Assembly: GCF_000152985.1 (NCBI RefSeq)
Contig: NZ_CH672395.1
Coordinates: 1,278,567-1,342,566 of the forward strand
Length of the DNA stretch: 64,000 nt
From: Leeuwenhoekiella blandensis MED217
Lineage (GTDB): Bacteria > Bacteroidota > Bacteroidia > Flavobacteriales > Flavobacteriaceae
Direction: 5' to 3'
How positions within the stretch are numbered: the first letter of the stretch is position 1; every line of letters starts with the position of its first letter. The notes under the pieces were generated by a model. The model did not search any database. It was not told the DNA's origin and was given only the letters and a program-made list of their open reading frames with translations. Positions 7,903 through 16,045 of this stretch are shown piece by piece. The position numbers and the translations under genes are program-made.

Positions 7903-8706
7903 ATGGAAATTGTAGAAATTTTAGGATACATAGGTTCGCTTTTCATTGGGCTCGTTTTAGGATTAATTGGCGGTGGTGGCTCAATTCTTACCGTTCCCAT
8001 TTTAGTATATGCACTTTCTCTCAACCCAATAATAGCTACAGCATACTCGTTGTTTGTGGTGGGTACAACTTCATTGGTAGGAGCAATTAAAAATATGAAA
8101 AAGGGTAAAGTAGATTTTAAAACAGCCCTTATTTTTGCCGTTCCCGCTTTTACAGCTGTATATTTAACAAGAGCTTATTTAATCCCAGTAATTCCAGAAC
8201 AACTTTTTGATGTTAAAAATTTTATGGTCACAAAAAATTTGGCCATTATGCTCTTTTTTGCCATTGTAATGCTTTTGGCATCTATTACTATGATTCGCAA
8301 TGGAAATCGGCAGTTTAATTCCGAAGTAATTGAAAAAAAATCTAATTATCTTTTATTGAGTGTACAAGGTCTTTTCATAGGAGTTGTAACCGGAATGGTA
8401 GGCGCAGGAGGTGGTTTCTTGATTATCCCTGCTTTGGTACTCTTAGCCAAATTACCAATGAAAAAAGCAGTTGCAACCTCTCTTTTTATAATTGCTATTA
8501 ATTCGTTAATAGGGTTTTTGGGAGATGTACAAAATTTAGATATTGATTGGCCATTCCTATTGATCTTTACAGGAATTTCAATAGTGGGTATTTTTATTGG
8601 GATTTGGCTTAATAAATTTATTGATGGTAAAAAATTGAAAAAGGCATTCGGATGGTTTGTGCTCATAATGGGAGTCTATATTATTTATAAGGAATTAAGT
8701 ACATAA
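7903..8706 (+). CDS. TauE/SafE-family sulfite/sulfonate exporter
   Basis: This 267-residue membrane protein has the two glycine-rich repeats typical of TauE/SafE: GLIGGGGSILTVPILVYAL near residue 20 and GMVGAGGGFLIIPALVLL near 165, each starting a four-helix half. Family members export sulfite, sulfoacetate or related organosulfur anions. The context here, persulfide dioxygenases that make sulfite, favours sulfite export. It is the first gene after a Crp/Fnr-type promoter and is followed after 6 nt by the fatty-acid hydroxylase gene. Confidence 0.85.
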   Translation: MEIVEILGYIGSLFIGLVLGLIGGGGSILTVPILVYALSLNPIIATAYSLFVVGTTSLVGAIKNMKKGKVDFKTALIFAVPAFTAVYLTRAYLIPVIPEQLFDVKNFMVTKNLAIMLFFAIVMLLASITMIRNGNRQFNSEVIEKKSNYLLLSVQGLFIGVVTGMVGAGGGFLIIPALVLLAKLPMKKAVATSLFIIAINSLIGFLGDVQNLDIDWPFLLIFTGISIVGIFIGIWLNKFIDGKKLKKAFGWFVLIMGVYIIYKELST

Positions 8707-8712
8707 CAGATT

Positions 8713-9594
8713 TTGGAAAAGTATATTGACATCATCTTAAATTCATTTTCAGGTTACTGGAATTATCTTGGCAAGGAAATATCCGACCCATCTTGGACCA
8801 ATTATTTTTATTGGTTGTTAGCATTATCCTTACTCGTGTTTCTATTGGAAATTATTGTGCCTTGGCGAAAGAAACAGTCTATAATTAGAAAAGGGTTCTG
8901 GCTTGATGCTTTTTACATTCTTTTCAATTTCTTCTTGTTTTCTTTAATTGGTTACAATGCACTATCTAATGTTGGCGTAGCATTATTTAATGACTTCTTG
9001 GGCCTATTTGGTATTACAAATATTGTGGCATTAGAGGTGCAGACACTTCCCGTATGGTCGCAACTTTTTATAATGTTCATCGTTGCAGATTTCATCCAAT
9101 GGAACGTTCACAGATTGCTACATCGTGTACCGTGGCTATGGCAATTCCATAAGGTTCATCACAGCGTAAAGGAAATGGGATTTGCCGCACAGTTCCGTTT
9201 TCATTTTATGGAAACCATCGTCTATAAATCCATTCAATATGTCCCATTTGCATTGATAGGTTTCGGTATCGAGCAATTTTTTGTCGTGCATATGTTTGCC
9301 GTCTTTGTAGGCCATCTCAATCACGCAAACCTTGACTGGAGCTATGGAAAGTTAGGCTACGTATTCAACAATCCTCGTATGCATATTTGGCATCATTCCA
9401 AAGAATTGCCAGAAAAACATCCATATGGGATGAATTTTGGTCTTACCTTGAGTATTTGGGATTACCTTTTTAGAACCGCCTACGTTCCCAAAAGTGGTAG
9501 GGATATCGAATTAGGCTTTGAAGACGACACTAATTTTCCAAGAACTTTTTTGGAACAGATGAAATATCCGTTTAAGAAAACCAAAGAAGCGTAA
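8713..9594 (+). CDS. Sterol desaturase/fatty acid hydroxylase family protein
   Basis: This 293-residue integral membrane protein carries histidine boxes HRLLHR, KVHHS and MHIWHHS, the di-iron ligands of the fatty acid hydroxylase superfamily. There are four to five hydrophobic segments. It begins with TTG at 8713; no ATG lies close. The substrate is unknown. In flavobacterial sulfur islands a gene of this type often follows tauE, and co-transcription with the exporter (6-nt gap) suggests a lipid or membrane role in the same response. Its stop codon overlaps the next regulatory box (9591-9604). Confidence 0.8.
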   Translation: MEKYIDIILNSFSGYWNYLGKEISDPSWTNYFYWLLALSLLVFLLEIIVPWRKKQSIIRKGFWLDAFYILFNFFLFSLIGYNALSNVGVALFNDFLGLFGITNIVALEVQTLPVWSQLFIMFIVADFIQWNVHRLLHRVPWLWQFHKVHHSVKEMGFAAQFRFHFMETIVYKSIQYVPFALIGFGIEQFFVVHMFAVFVGHLNHANLDWSYGKLGYVFNNPRMHIWHHSKELPEKHPYGMNFGLTLSIWDYLFRTAYVPKSGRDIELGFEDDTNFPRTFLEQMKYPFKKTKEA

Positions 9595-9634
9595 CATTGG
9601 TTACTGAAAAACAGTATTGTGCCGCATAATTTTA
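9591..9634 (+). promoter_or_regulatory. Crp/Fnr-type box plus -7-like box for persulfide dioxygenase 1
   Basis: GTAAC-ATTG-GTTAC (9591-9604), 22 nt, then TAATTTTA (9627-9634), one base from TAnnTTTG. The box overlaps the stop codon of the preceding gene. The leader to the ATG at 9722 is longer than at the other sites (about 80 nt) and contains a nested repeat. Confidence 0.75.
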
Positions 9635-9655
9635 TCATATAAAAAAAGTAATTCA

Positions 9656-9691
9656 GCTTTCGCGTCGTGCCTGCCAGCAGGCAGGAAAGCG
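9656..9691. repeat. Nested palindromic repeats in a 5' leader
   Basis: CCTGCC-AGCA-GGCAGG (9670-9685) sits inside the two halves of a second repeat, GCTTTCGCG (9656-9664) and AAAGCG (9686-9691). Those halves together would make the CGCTTTCGCGAAAGCG palindrome found elsewhere in this window. It looks like one small repeat inserted into another, between a regulated promoter and its gene. Confidence 0.6.
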
Positions 9692-9721
9692 TAATTTCAA
9701 AAAACATTAAAATCAAATAGT

Positions 9722-11140
9722 ATGAAAATCGAACAAATTTATACTGGATGTTTGGCGCAGGGAGCCTACTATATTGAAAGCAAAGGCGAAGTAGCCATCA
9801 TAGACCCGTTGCGTGAAGTGCAACCCTATATTGACAAATCGGAAGCGGCAGGCTCAAAAATCAAATACATTTTTGAGACCCACTTTCACGCCGATTTTGT
9901 TTCGGGTCACGTAACCCTTTCAGAAAAAACGGGTGCACCCATTATTTATGGGCCCAATGCCAATCCAAATTTTGAATCGATAACAGCAAAAGATGGGCAG
10001 GAATTCAAATTGGGCGAATTGACTTTTGTAGTACTGCATACACCAGGACATACAATGGAGAGCACTACCTATCTGTTGCGTGACAAGAACGGAAAAGACC
10101 ACGCGTTGTTTACGGGCGATACGCTCTTTTTAGGCGATGTTGGCCGTCCAGACCTTGCGCAAAAGGCAGCACATATGACACAGGAAGAATTGGCCGGAAC
10201 GCTCTACGATAGCCTGCGCAATAAAATAATGCCCCTTGCAGATGATATTACGGTTTATCCCGCACACGGTGCAGGTTCGGCCTGTGGCAAGAATATGATG
10301 AAGGAAACCGTGGATACATTGGGCAACCAAAAGCAAATGAACTACGCGCTGCGTGCCGATATGAGCAAAGAAGAGTTCATCAAAGAAGTGACCGATGGCC
10401 TACTGCCGCCACCAGCCTATTTCCCGATGAATGTAAAACTGAACAAAGAAGGCTATAAGGATATTGATGACGTCATCGCTCAAGGCGAAAATGCCCTGTC
10501 CCCAGATGCCTTTGAAGCGGCCGCCAATGAAACAGGTGCCGTAATGTTGGACACGAGACACCAGAACGATTTTGCCAAAGGGCATATTCCCGGCTCAATT
10601 TTCATAGGTATCGATGGTAGTTTTGCGCCTTGGGTGGGCGATTTGATAAAAGATGTTCAACAACCTATTTTATTGATAGCAGATAAAGACCGCATAGAAG
10701 AGGTCATCACACGTTTATCGCGTGTAGGTTTCGATAATACGATGGGTTATCTCGATGGTGGTTTTGAAGCTTGGAAAAAAGCGAGCAAAGAATATGACAC
10801 GGTAACTTCCATTCCAGCAACAGAGTTTAAACAGATTGAAGATGACAGTAATAATGATGTTCCCGTATTTGATGTAAGAAAGTCAGGGGAGTTCCAGAGT
10901 GAACACGTTGTTAATGCAAACCATACATCCCTGTCCGAAATTAACGACCACTTAGCCGGATATCCAGACAATGAAACTTTTTACGTGCATTGTGCAGGTG
11001 GCTATCGCAGTATGATTGCAGCTTCCATTTTAAAAAGCAGGGGTATCCACAACTTAATTGATGTTCAGGGTGGTTTTAAGGCTATAAAAGAAGCAGGAGT
11101 GGAAACCACCGATTATGTGTGCCCATCCACGTTAAAATAA
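9722..11140 (+). CDS. Persulfide dioxygenase-rhodanese fusion 1
   Basis: This 472-residue protein has an N-terminal metallo-beta-lactamase domain (1-250) with H54-x-H56-x-D58 and H63, plus LFTGDTLFLGDVGRPD, the ETHE1-type iron site. Two rhodanese domains follow (about 260-350 and 370-465). The first has no cysteine in its active loop (LIADKDR) and is a pseudo-domain. The second has HCAGGYRS with Cys424. This is the CstB-like layout: low-molecular-weight persulfide is oxidised to sulfite and sulfane sulfur is moved to thiosulfate. A cytoplasmic protein with its own Crp/Fnr-type promoter. Confidence 0.9.
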   Translation: MKIEQIYTGCLAQGAYYIESKGEVAIIDPLREVQPYIDKSEAAGSKIKYIFETHFHADFVSGHVTLSEKTGAPIIYGPNANPNFESITAKDGQEFKLGELTFVVLHTPGHTMESTTYLLRDKNGKDHALFTGDTLFLGDVGRPDLAQKAAHMTQEELAGTLYDSLRNKIMPLADDITVYPAHGAGSACGKNMMKETVDTLGNQKQMNYALRADMSKEEFIKEVTDGLLPPPAYFPMNVKLNKEGYKDIDDVIAQGENALSPDAFEAAANETGAVMLDTRHQNDFAKGHIPGSIFIGIDGSFAPWVGDLIKDVQQPILLIADKDRIEEVITRLSRVGFDNTMGYLDGGFEAWKKASKEYDTVTSIPATEFKQIEDDSNNDVPVFDVRKSGEFQSEHVVNANHTSLSEINDHLAGYPDNETFYVHCAGGYRSMIAASILKSRGIHNLIDVQGGFKAIKEAGVETTDYVCPSTLK

Positions 11141-11167
11141 AAGCTTGGTTTTAGTAAAGCAAAGAGT

Positions 11168-11195
11168 ATAAAGCGGCAAGTGATTGTCGCTTTAT
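11168..11195. terminator. Bidirectional hairpin terminator
   Basis: ATAAAGCGGCAA (11168-11179) and TTGTCGCTTTAT (11184-11195) form a 12-bp stem with one mismatch and a GTGA loop. ATTTTT follows on the plus side and A-rich sequence lies on the other, serving the convergent genes ending at 11140 and 11200. Confidence 0.8.
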
Positions 11196-11199
11196 ATTT

Positions 11200-11793
11200 T
11201 TAGGATTTTTTCTTAAATACTAATGTGGTCATCGCTCGCTCATCTTGTACATTAGTAGTTTTTACGGGTTCAATGAGCTCAACCGTAAATTCCTTTAGTA
11301 AGTTTTCAATCCTTTCACGAGTAAGATAATATGTCCCCTTTTGCCCATTTTCCTTATATGTGATTTCTGGGGCATTACCGTCCAGACCAATATTTGATGC
11401 CATTCTAATGAGCAATGAGCCATTGGGTTTCAGTACACGAACCAATTCTGAAAACATAGCGGTAAATTGGGTTTGGCTTTGTGCGAAATGCAAAACAGCG
11501 CAACATAGAATATGGTCAAAACTGTTTTGGTCGTACGGTAACTTATCTAAACTTCCAACACTAAAATTTTTGCCGTATTCTGGGTATTCCGCTTTCGCGA
11601 AAGCGAGAAAATCAACATCCTTATCTATTCCGTACAGCTCAAAATCGTTTTGGTAAGACCATTTTAGGTTTCTGCCCTTTCCGCATCCCGCATCTAGGAT
11701 GGATTGACCTTCTTGATAGCGTCCTTTTAGGATTTGGTCAATCACGTAGATGTCAACATTGCCGATTAAATTGAAAGTGTTCTTGTAATTCAT
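11200..11793 (-). CDS. Class I SAM-dependent methyltransferase
   Basis: This 197-residue protein has motif I DAGCGKGRN (about 36-44), FELYGIDKD for motif II, and FDHILCCAVLHF for motif IV. The layout is of the type 11 / UbiE-like family. The target is unknown; metalloid or thiol methylation would fit the island, but this is inference. A CGCTTTCGCGAAAGCG palindrome (11590-11605) is read in frame as AFAKA near residue 67, in a loop after the SAM pocket. The gene is opposite in strand to its neighbours, with no Crp/Fnr-type box in front of it. Confidence 0.8.
   Translation of the reverse strand: MNYKNTFNLIGNVDIYVIDQILKGRYQEGQSILDAGCGKGRNLKWSYQNDFELYGIDKDVDFLAFAKAEYPEYGKNFSVGSLDKLPYDQNSFDHILCCAVLHFAQSQTQFTAMFSELVRVLKPNGSLLIRMASNIGLDGNAPEITYKENGQKGTYYLTRERIENLLKEFTVELIEPVKTTNVQDERAMTTLVFKKKS
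11590..11605. repeat. In-frame palindrome CGCTTTCGCGAAAGCG, copy 1
   Basis: A perfect 16-bp palindrome inside the methyltransferase gene, read as AFAKA. Identical or near-identical copies lie at 23059-23074, 25649-25664 and 29908-29925 in unrelated proteins, always in the same reading frame. Confidence 0.8.
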
Positions 11794-11841
11794 ACATCCA
11801 TAATTGAATCAACAATATAAAAAGAATTAATCGCGGTTTAT

Positions 11842-11885
11842 GTAACTCTTGTTACTGTCTTTGCACGGTATTCTGCATAATTTTA
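11842..11885 (+). promoter_or_regulatory. Crp/Fnr-type box plus -7-like box for peroxiredoxin
   Basis: GTAAC-TCTT-GTTAC (11842-11855), 22 nt, then TAATTTTA (11878-11885). The predicted leader to the ATG at 11910 is about 18 nt. Confidence 0.8.
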
Positions 11886-11909
11886 TACCTCAGAACAAAG
11901 GGAAATACT

Positions 11910-12569
11910 ATGGAAAACACAATTGAAAATGGCGTAACATCAATGCCAAGAATTGGCGACGAAGCCCCCGATTTTAAAGCAAAGACAACTAAGGGCGACA
12001 TCCAGATGGCAGACTTTGCAAAGGACAAATGGATAGTGATGTTCTCTCACCCAGCAGACTTTACACCCGTTTGTACCACCGAGATGAGTGGCTTTGCAAC
12101 CCGTAAAGAAGAATTTGATGCACTTAACACGGAACTTCTTGGATTAAGCATCGATAGCATACACGCTCACTTAGGGTGGGTTGCCAACGTAAGGGAAAAA
12201 ACAGGGGTTTATTTTGACTTCCCGATTATTGCAGATATCGATATGAAGGTTTCAAAGCTTTACGGAATGCTGCAACCCAACGAGAGTGAAACTGCAGCCG
12301 TACGCGCGGTTTTCTTTATCGACCCTAAAAAGAAAATCCGTTTGATTATGTACTATCCGCTTAACGTGGGTAGAAATATGGACGAGATTTTAAGATCCCT
12401 TGAGGCTTTGCAAACTTCAGATAAACACGGCGTGGCTATGCCGCTGGACTGGAAAAAAGGCGACAAGGTAATTGTGCCGCCACCAAAAAATCTTGAAGAA
12501 ATGGAAGCACGTATCGCAGATGATAGCTGTGAAAAAGTAGATTTTTATTTAGCGAAAAAATTCTTGTAA
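11910..12569 (+). CDS. Prx6-type peroxiredoxin
   Basis: This 219-residue protein shows the AhpC/TSA fold with peroxidatic Cys55 in HPADFTPVCTTE, typical of the Prx6 subfamily, and the long C-terminal domain these enzymes carry (KKGDKVIVPPP). A further Cys lies in ADDSCEKVDFY near the C-terminus and could act as a resolving residue. It reduces peroxides and may also reduce persulfides. It is a single-gene unit with a Crp/Fnr-type promoter in front and a strong terminator behind (12611-12639). Confidence 0.88.
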   Translation: MENTIENGVTSMPRIGDEAPDFKAKTTKGDIQMADFAKDKWIVMFSHPADFTPVCTTEMSGFATRKEEFDALNTELLGLSIDSIHAHLGWVANVREKTGVYFDFPIIADIDMKVSKLYGMLQPNESETAAVRAVFFIDPKKKIRLIMYYPLNVGRNMDEILRSLEALQTSDKHGVAMPLDWKKGDKVIVPPPKNLEEMEARIADDSCEKVDFYLAKKFL

Positions 12570-12610
12570 GCAATCAAGTTGGTTTTGCAAGTTAAGGTTG
12601 GTTAGTAGGG

Positions 12611-12639
12611 AAGCGACGAGTAATCGTCGCTTCTTTTTT
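12611..12639 (+). terminator. Rho-independent terminator after peroxiredoxin
   Basis: AAGCGACGA (12611-12619), loop GTAA, TCGTCGCTT (12624-12632), then CTTTTTT. The 9-bp stem is perfect. Confidence 0.9.
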
Positions 12640-12647
12640 GGACTACT

Positions 12648-12691
12648 GTAACATAGGTTACTAACTTCTTACTTCTTCATCCTTAATTTTA
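12648..12691 (+). promoter_or_regulatory. Crp/Fnr-type box plus -7-like box for rhodanese operon
   Basis: GTAAC-ATAG-GTTAC (12648-12661), 22 nt, then TAATTTTA (12684-12691). The leader to the ATG at 12715 is about 17 nt. Confidence 0.8.
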
Positions 12692-12714
12692 AATTTTATT
12701 GGTAGTGAAAAATA

Positions 12715-13089
12715 ATGAAGAAAATAGCAATAATTATAATACTTATGAGCACTCTCTCTGGCGCAAATGCGCAACAAAACGACACATTAAAAATCTTAAC
12801 AGCTTCAGAATTTAATGAAGCCATCAAAAACAACAATGTTCAGTTGATAGATGTACGTACTGCAAAAGAATTTAGCGAAGGAGCAATTAAAAACGCATTG
12901 AATATCGACTTCTTTCAGCAAGAAACGTTCAATAAAGAATTTGGTAAGCTGAATAAAGAACAACCTGTCTATCTCTACTGTCGTTCAGGAAACCGAAGTC
13001 AGCAGGCAGCCAGGAAGTTAGACTCTTTAGGTTTTAAGAAAATCTATGATTTGAAAGGCGGTTATATGGGCTGGCCGTATAAAAAATAG
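12715..13089 (+). CDS. Periplasmic single-domain rhodanese A
   Basis: This 124-residue protein starts with a signal peptide (MKKIAIIIILMSTLSGANAQ). The rhodanese domain has IDVRTAKEFSEGAIKNALNI and the active loop YCRSGNRSQ with the catalytic Cys. It probably moves sulfane sulfur in the periplasm, for example from thiosulfate or a persulfide to an acceptor. It is first in a unit with rhodanese B, a small ORF and an HMA-domain gene, all spaced tightly, behind a Crp/Fnr-type promoter. Confidence 0.88.
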   Translation: MKKIAIIIILMSTLSGANAQQNDTLKILTASEFNEAIKNNNVQLIDVRTAKEFSEGAIKNALNIDFFQQETFNKEFGKLNKEQPVYLYCRSGNRSQQAARKLDSLGFKKIYDLKGGYMGWPYKK

Positions 13090-13108
13090 CCCGATGTATC
13101 AAACAAAT

Positions 13109-13606
13109 ATGAAGACTCTTCTGACGATTTTTGCGGTTACCCTATTTGCCTTGACCACGGCTGCTCAAAAGCCCGTGGACAATCCAGAGTATCAAAAAAT
13201 GCTGGACACATTGTTAACGCACTCTGTAAATGAGATTTCGCCAAACGAAGTTCAACCCAATAAGGATGTTATTTTCCTGGACACAAGAGCAAAAAAGGAA
13301 TTCAAGGTAAGCCGTATAGATGGGGCGATTTGGGTAGGTTTTTTATCTTTTAATAAGCGTAGAGTAAAAGAGATTCCAAAAGATAAAAAAATAATTCTCT
13401 ATTGTTCAGTAGGATACCGAAGCGAAAAAATTGCAGAAAAATTACAAGAAGAAGGCTTTACCGATATCCATAATCTATATGGAGGCATTTTTGAATGGCT
13501 CAATAAAGGTAAGATCGTGGTAAATGATAAAGGACCTACCCAAGAAATACATCCTTACAACAAACATTGGGGACAATGGCTGGATAAAGGGGTTAAGGCT
13601 TATTAA
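13109..13606 (+). CDS. Periplasmic single-domain rhodanese B
   Basis: 165 residues from the ATG at 13109. An in-frame ATG at 13094 adds five residues before the signal peptide MKTLLTIFAVTLFALTTAAQ and is less likely. The rhodanese domain has FLDTRAKKEFKVSRIDGAI and the active loop YCSVGYRSEK. It differs from the upstream rhodanese in a short insertion (SFNKRRVKEIPKDK) and a C-terminal tail (about 30 residues) ending HWGQWLDKGVKAY. It lies a few nucleotides downstream of rhodanese A, in the same unit. Confidence 0.85.
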   Translation: MKTLLTIFAVTLFALTTAAQKPVDNPEYQKMLDTLLTHSVNEISPNEVQPNKDVIFLDTRAKKEFKVSRIDGAIWVGFLSFNKRRVKEIPKDKKIILYCSVGYRSEKIAEKLQEEGFTDIHNLYGGIFEWLNKGKIVVNDKGPTQEIHPYNKHWGQWLDKGVKAY

Positions 13607-13662
13607 GTTGATATAGCCTACGACTTTAGAGAATAATTCAAAATTATTTTAGATTCTTAGTG

Positions 13663-13818
13663 ATGACGGAAAAAGAGCAATATGAAACCATAGAAAAAGA
13701 AATACATAGTGATGAAAGTCCTGTTGGTATCGATGCCAAAAAAACACACATCATCATCATTCACAAATTAATGAAAATAGAAGAACGCTTGACCCAAATA
13801 GAAAATAGATTAAAATGA
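13663..13818 (+). CDS. Small 51-aa hypothetical protein
   Basis: ATG at 13663, stop TGA at 13816-13818. The protein is rich in Glu and Lys, and its last 20 residues (KLMKIEERLTQIENRLK) have the heptad look of a short coiled coil. It is a plausible real gene because its stop overlaps the ATG of the HMA-domain gene (ATGA at 13815) and it lies in the rhodanese unit. I do not recognise the family. Confidence 0.5.
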   Translation: MTEKEQYETIEKEIHSDESPVGIDAKKTHIIIIHKLMKIEERLTQIENRLK

Positions 13819-14139
13819 AAACAACACTAAAATTACAGAATGTGAAGTGTGCCGGTTGCACAAATGGCATCGCTGTACGATTGTTAAAGTTATCAGATAT
13901 TCACGAAGTAGCGATAAGTAACGCAACTTCAGAAGTTACCTTCTCTTATGAAACTGTAACTGACCTCGCCAACGCAGAGCGCACACTCACAAATGGGCGA
14001 TCCAACGGAAGATATAGATAATGCGATTGTGAACAAAGTAAAATCATACATAAGTTGTTTGGAAAAGGCAAAAACAAGTGGTCAAATAACTAAATTGCTC
14101 AAATTAAACGTGTTTAAAATTTATTTTGGACAGGATTGA
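13815..14139 (+). pseudogene. Heavy-metal-associated (HMA) domain protein, frameshifted
   Basis: The start matches HMA/CopZ-type metal chaperones: MKTTLKLQNVKCAGCTNGI has the CxxC of the family. The annotated frame stops at 14021. The reading frame one base later continues from about 13981 as QMGDPTEDIDNAIVNKVKSY and runs to a stop at 14139, which is how such short proteins normally end. A single-base indel near 13970-13990 is therefore likely, either a real mutation or a sequence error. Confidence 0.7.
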
Positions 14140-14177
14140 AAAGATATAATCAAACAAGGCTAATTATTTTTTTTGTT

Positions 14178-14185
14178 TAAATTTG
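14178..14185 (+). promoter_or_regulatory. -7 box TAAATTTG
   Basis: A TAnnTTTG match 12 nt before the ATG at 14197. No Crp/Fnr-type palindrome precedes it, so the efflux genes look independently controlled. Confidence 0.45.
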
Positions 14186-14196
14186 CCCTTATTCTA

Positions 14197-14592
14197 ATGC
14201 ATAAATATATCCTCATATTTTTTTCCTTTTGGATGATCGTTACCAATTCGTGTGCGCTAAAAAAGAGTGTGCTTAATTGGGTAAACAACGGTGATGTAGA
14301 AAATTATTACCAGCATTCAGAAAAAACACTTCCAGAAACTGAGGTCAGCAGTTTTTCAATTTGTAAAAAAGGGATAAAAAATGCTGTTGAGGCCATTTCA
14401 TCAAATTTTGTATTTCTTGTAAAATTTGTTCAGGATTCTCAGGCGCTTTTACTTTCTTTATATGCTTCTTTTTTGGTGAGTTTTTTGCTTTTTGCAAAGT
14501 CTAGGAAAAGAAAATATGTTATAAAAACCTTACCCTTAGGATGCAGTCCGCCATTCTATATTCAGTTTCAGCGTTTGCAATACTACGCATAA
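14197..14592 (+). CDS. Small hypothetical protein ahead of RND efflux operon
   Basis: 131 residues from the ATG at 14197 (an earlier TTG at 14173 overlaps the -7 box). It has an N-terminal signal or membrane segment (ILIFFSFWMIVTNSCA, possibly a lipoprotein Cys) and a second hydrophobic stretch around residues 85-100. Small proteins of this kind commonly precede metal-type RND efflux operons in flavobacteria. The function is unknown. It sits 91 nt upstream of the TolC-like gene. Confidence 0.55.
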   Translation: MHKYILIFFSFWMIVTNSCALKKSVLNWVNNGDVENYYQHSEKTLPETEVSSFSICKKGIKNAVEAISSNFVFLVKFVQDSQALLLSLYASFLVSFLLFAKSRKRKYVIKTLPLGCSPPFYIQFQRLQYYA

Positions 14593-14683
14593 ACATTCCA
14601 TCCATTTCTTTGTTTCGTTGATACCGGGTTTTTCGGTATGAACTCCCTTTGATTTTTATTTATCATTTTAAAAACACAGCATT

Positions 14684-16030
14684 ATGAAATATGGAATGCT
14701 GATAATGGGATGTTTTGCGCTATCGTATTCAGTTACTTCTGCACAAACTTCAGAAAATATTCCGTTGTCACAACTTTATCAAAAGGCTGCTGCCTATCCC
14801 GGGTTACAAGCAGAAGTCTCAAGCATTAAATCTGCCGATTACGATTATAGACTCGCTAAACAAAAAATCCTACCTGACCTTAATCTGCAGGCGCAAAATA
14901 CATTTGGGACTTTTGAAGGTGCTGCCGGTGCCTTTGTTCCATTGCCCGGTTTTTTTAACGTCAGTGGCGAAGGTATTAATGGAAATACTGCGGTAAACGC
15001 TATGGCCTCGGCTACGCTAAAATGGGATTTTCTTCGGTTTGGAAAATACAGGGATCAGGTTCAACTAGCTCAGGTAAACCAAGATCAGGCGCAGACGAGT
15101 TTTGATATCGAAGCGCTTAAGCTAAAACATCAGGTCACTCAAGCGTACTTAGGTTTGATTTACGGCAAAGCGATGCAAGGCTGGGCCAAGCGGGAAGCCC
15201 AGCGCAATAAAAATTTACTCCAATTATCTTCCAGTCTGGTACAATCTGGACTGGCATCTGCTGCCGATTCCTTAATTGCATCGACAAGCCTGAAGCAAGC
15301 CGTCGCTCTACAGAAAAAATGGGAAGGACAAACCAACCGTTTTCAAAATCAGCTTTTGGAATATACCGGCACTGAGGTAATGAATGAAAATGTCCCACAG
15401 CCATTCTTTTCGATCAAGAAAGCTGAAATAAACGATTCAGCCCTTAGCCACCCATTAATAACGGCAAAAGAGCAACAGGATAAAGCGCTCAAAGTACGTG
15501 AAAAGATGGTGAACCATCAGGTTTTACCCGATGTTTCCTTGCTTGCCGGGGGACTGGCAAGAGGAGTTGGATTTGGTGATGATAGTCAGGCTTTTCAAGA
15601 CAGTTATGAGTTACCCATCAGTAATTACCTGGTGGGCGTGGGGCTTACGTGGGATTTAAGCCAATGGTATTCCAAAGGATTAAAAACGCGAAAAGTACAA
15701 CAGGAGCAGGAACGGGTTTCCCAAGAAAAGGAAGTTGTGGAACGCTCTTTAAATGAACAGCAAAATTCACTGCAATTTCATATTGAAAAATCAAAGGAAG
15801 AAATTCAGGAAGCGGAAGGTGCCTATCGTTCAGCTTCCGAATCGTACCGCTTATTTAAGGTACGTTACGAAAGTGGTTTGATAAACCTAACCACCTTATT
15901 GCAAATTCAGCAAACCCTTCAGTTTACCGAAAAAGCACGAATACAGGCGTATTATGATTACTGGCAATATTGGAACAATTATGCCTATACACAAGCCGAT
16001 TTTTCAGTGCTCACCACAGTATTCAACTAA
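14684..16030 (+). CDS. TolC-family outer membrane efflux protein
   Basis: This 448-residue protein has a signal peptide (MKYGMLIMGCFALSYSVTSAQ) and two long helical coiled-coil repeats, each ending near a 'YESGLINLTTLLQIQQTL' type segment, the layout of the outer membrane efflux protein (OEP) family. It forms the outer membrane channel of a tripartite efflux pump with the RND protein (16-nt gap) and the adaptor encoded downstream. Confidence 0.9.
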   Translation: MKYGMLIMGCFALSYSVTSAQTSENIPLSQLYQKAAAYPGLQAEVSSIKSADYDYRLAKQKILPDLNLQAQNTFGTFEGAAGAFVPLPGFFNVSGEGINGNTAVNAMASATLKWDFLRFGKYRDQVQLAQVNQDQAQTSFDIEALKLKHQVTQAYLGLIYGKAMQGWAKREAQRNKNLLQLSSSLVQSGLASAADSLIASTSLKQAVALQKKWEGQTNRFQNQLLEYTGTEVMNENVPQPFFSIKKAEINDSALSHPLITAKEQQDKALKVREKMVNHQVLPDVSLLAGGLARGVGFGDDSQAFQDSYELPISNYLVGVGLTWDLSQWYSKGLKTRKVQQEQERVSQEKEVVERSLNEQQNSLQFHIEKSKEEIQEAEGAYRSASESYRLFKVRYESGLINLTTLLQIQQTLQFTEKARIQAYYDYWQYWNNYAYTQADFSVLTTVFN

Positions 16031-16045
16031 AAAAATAGAAAACGA

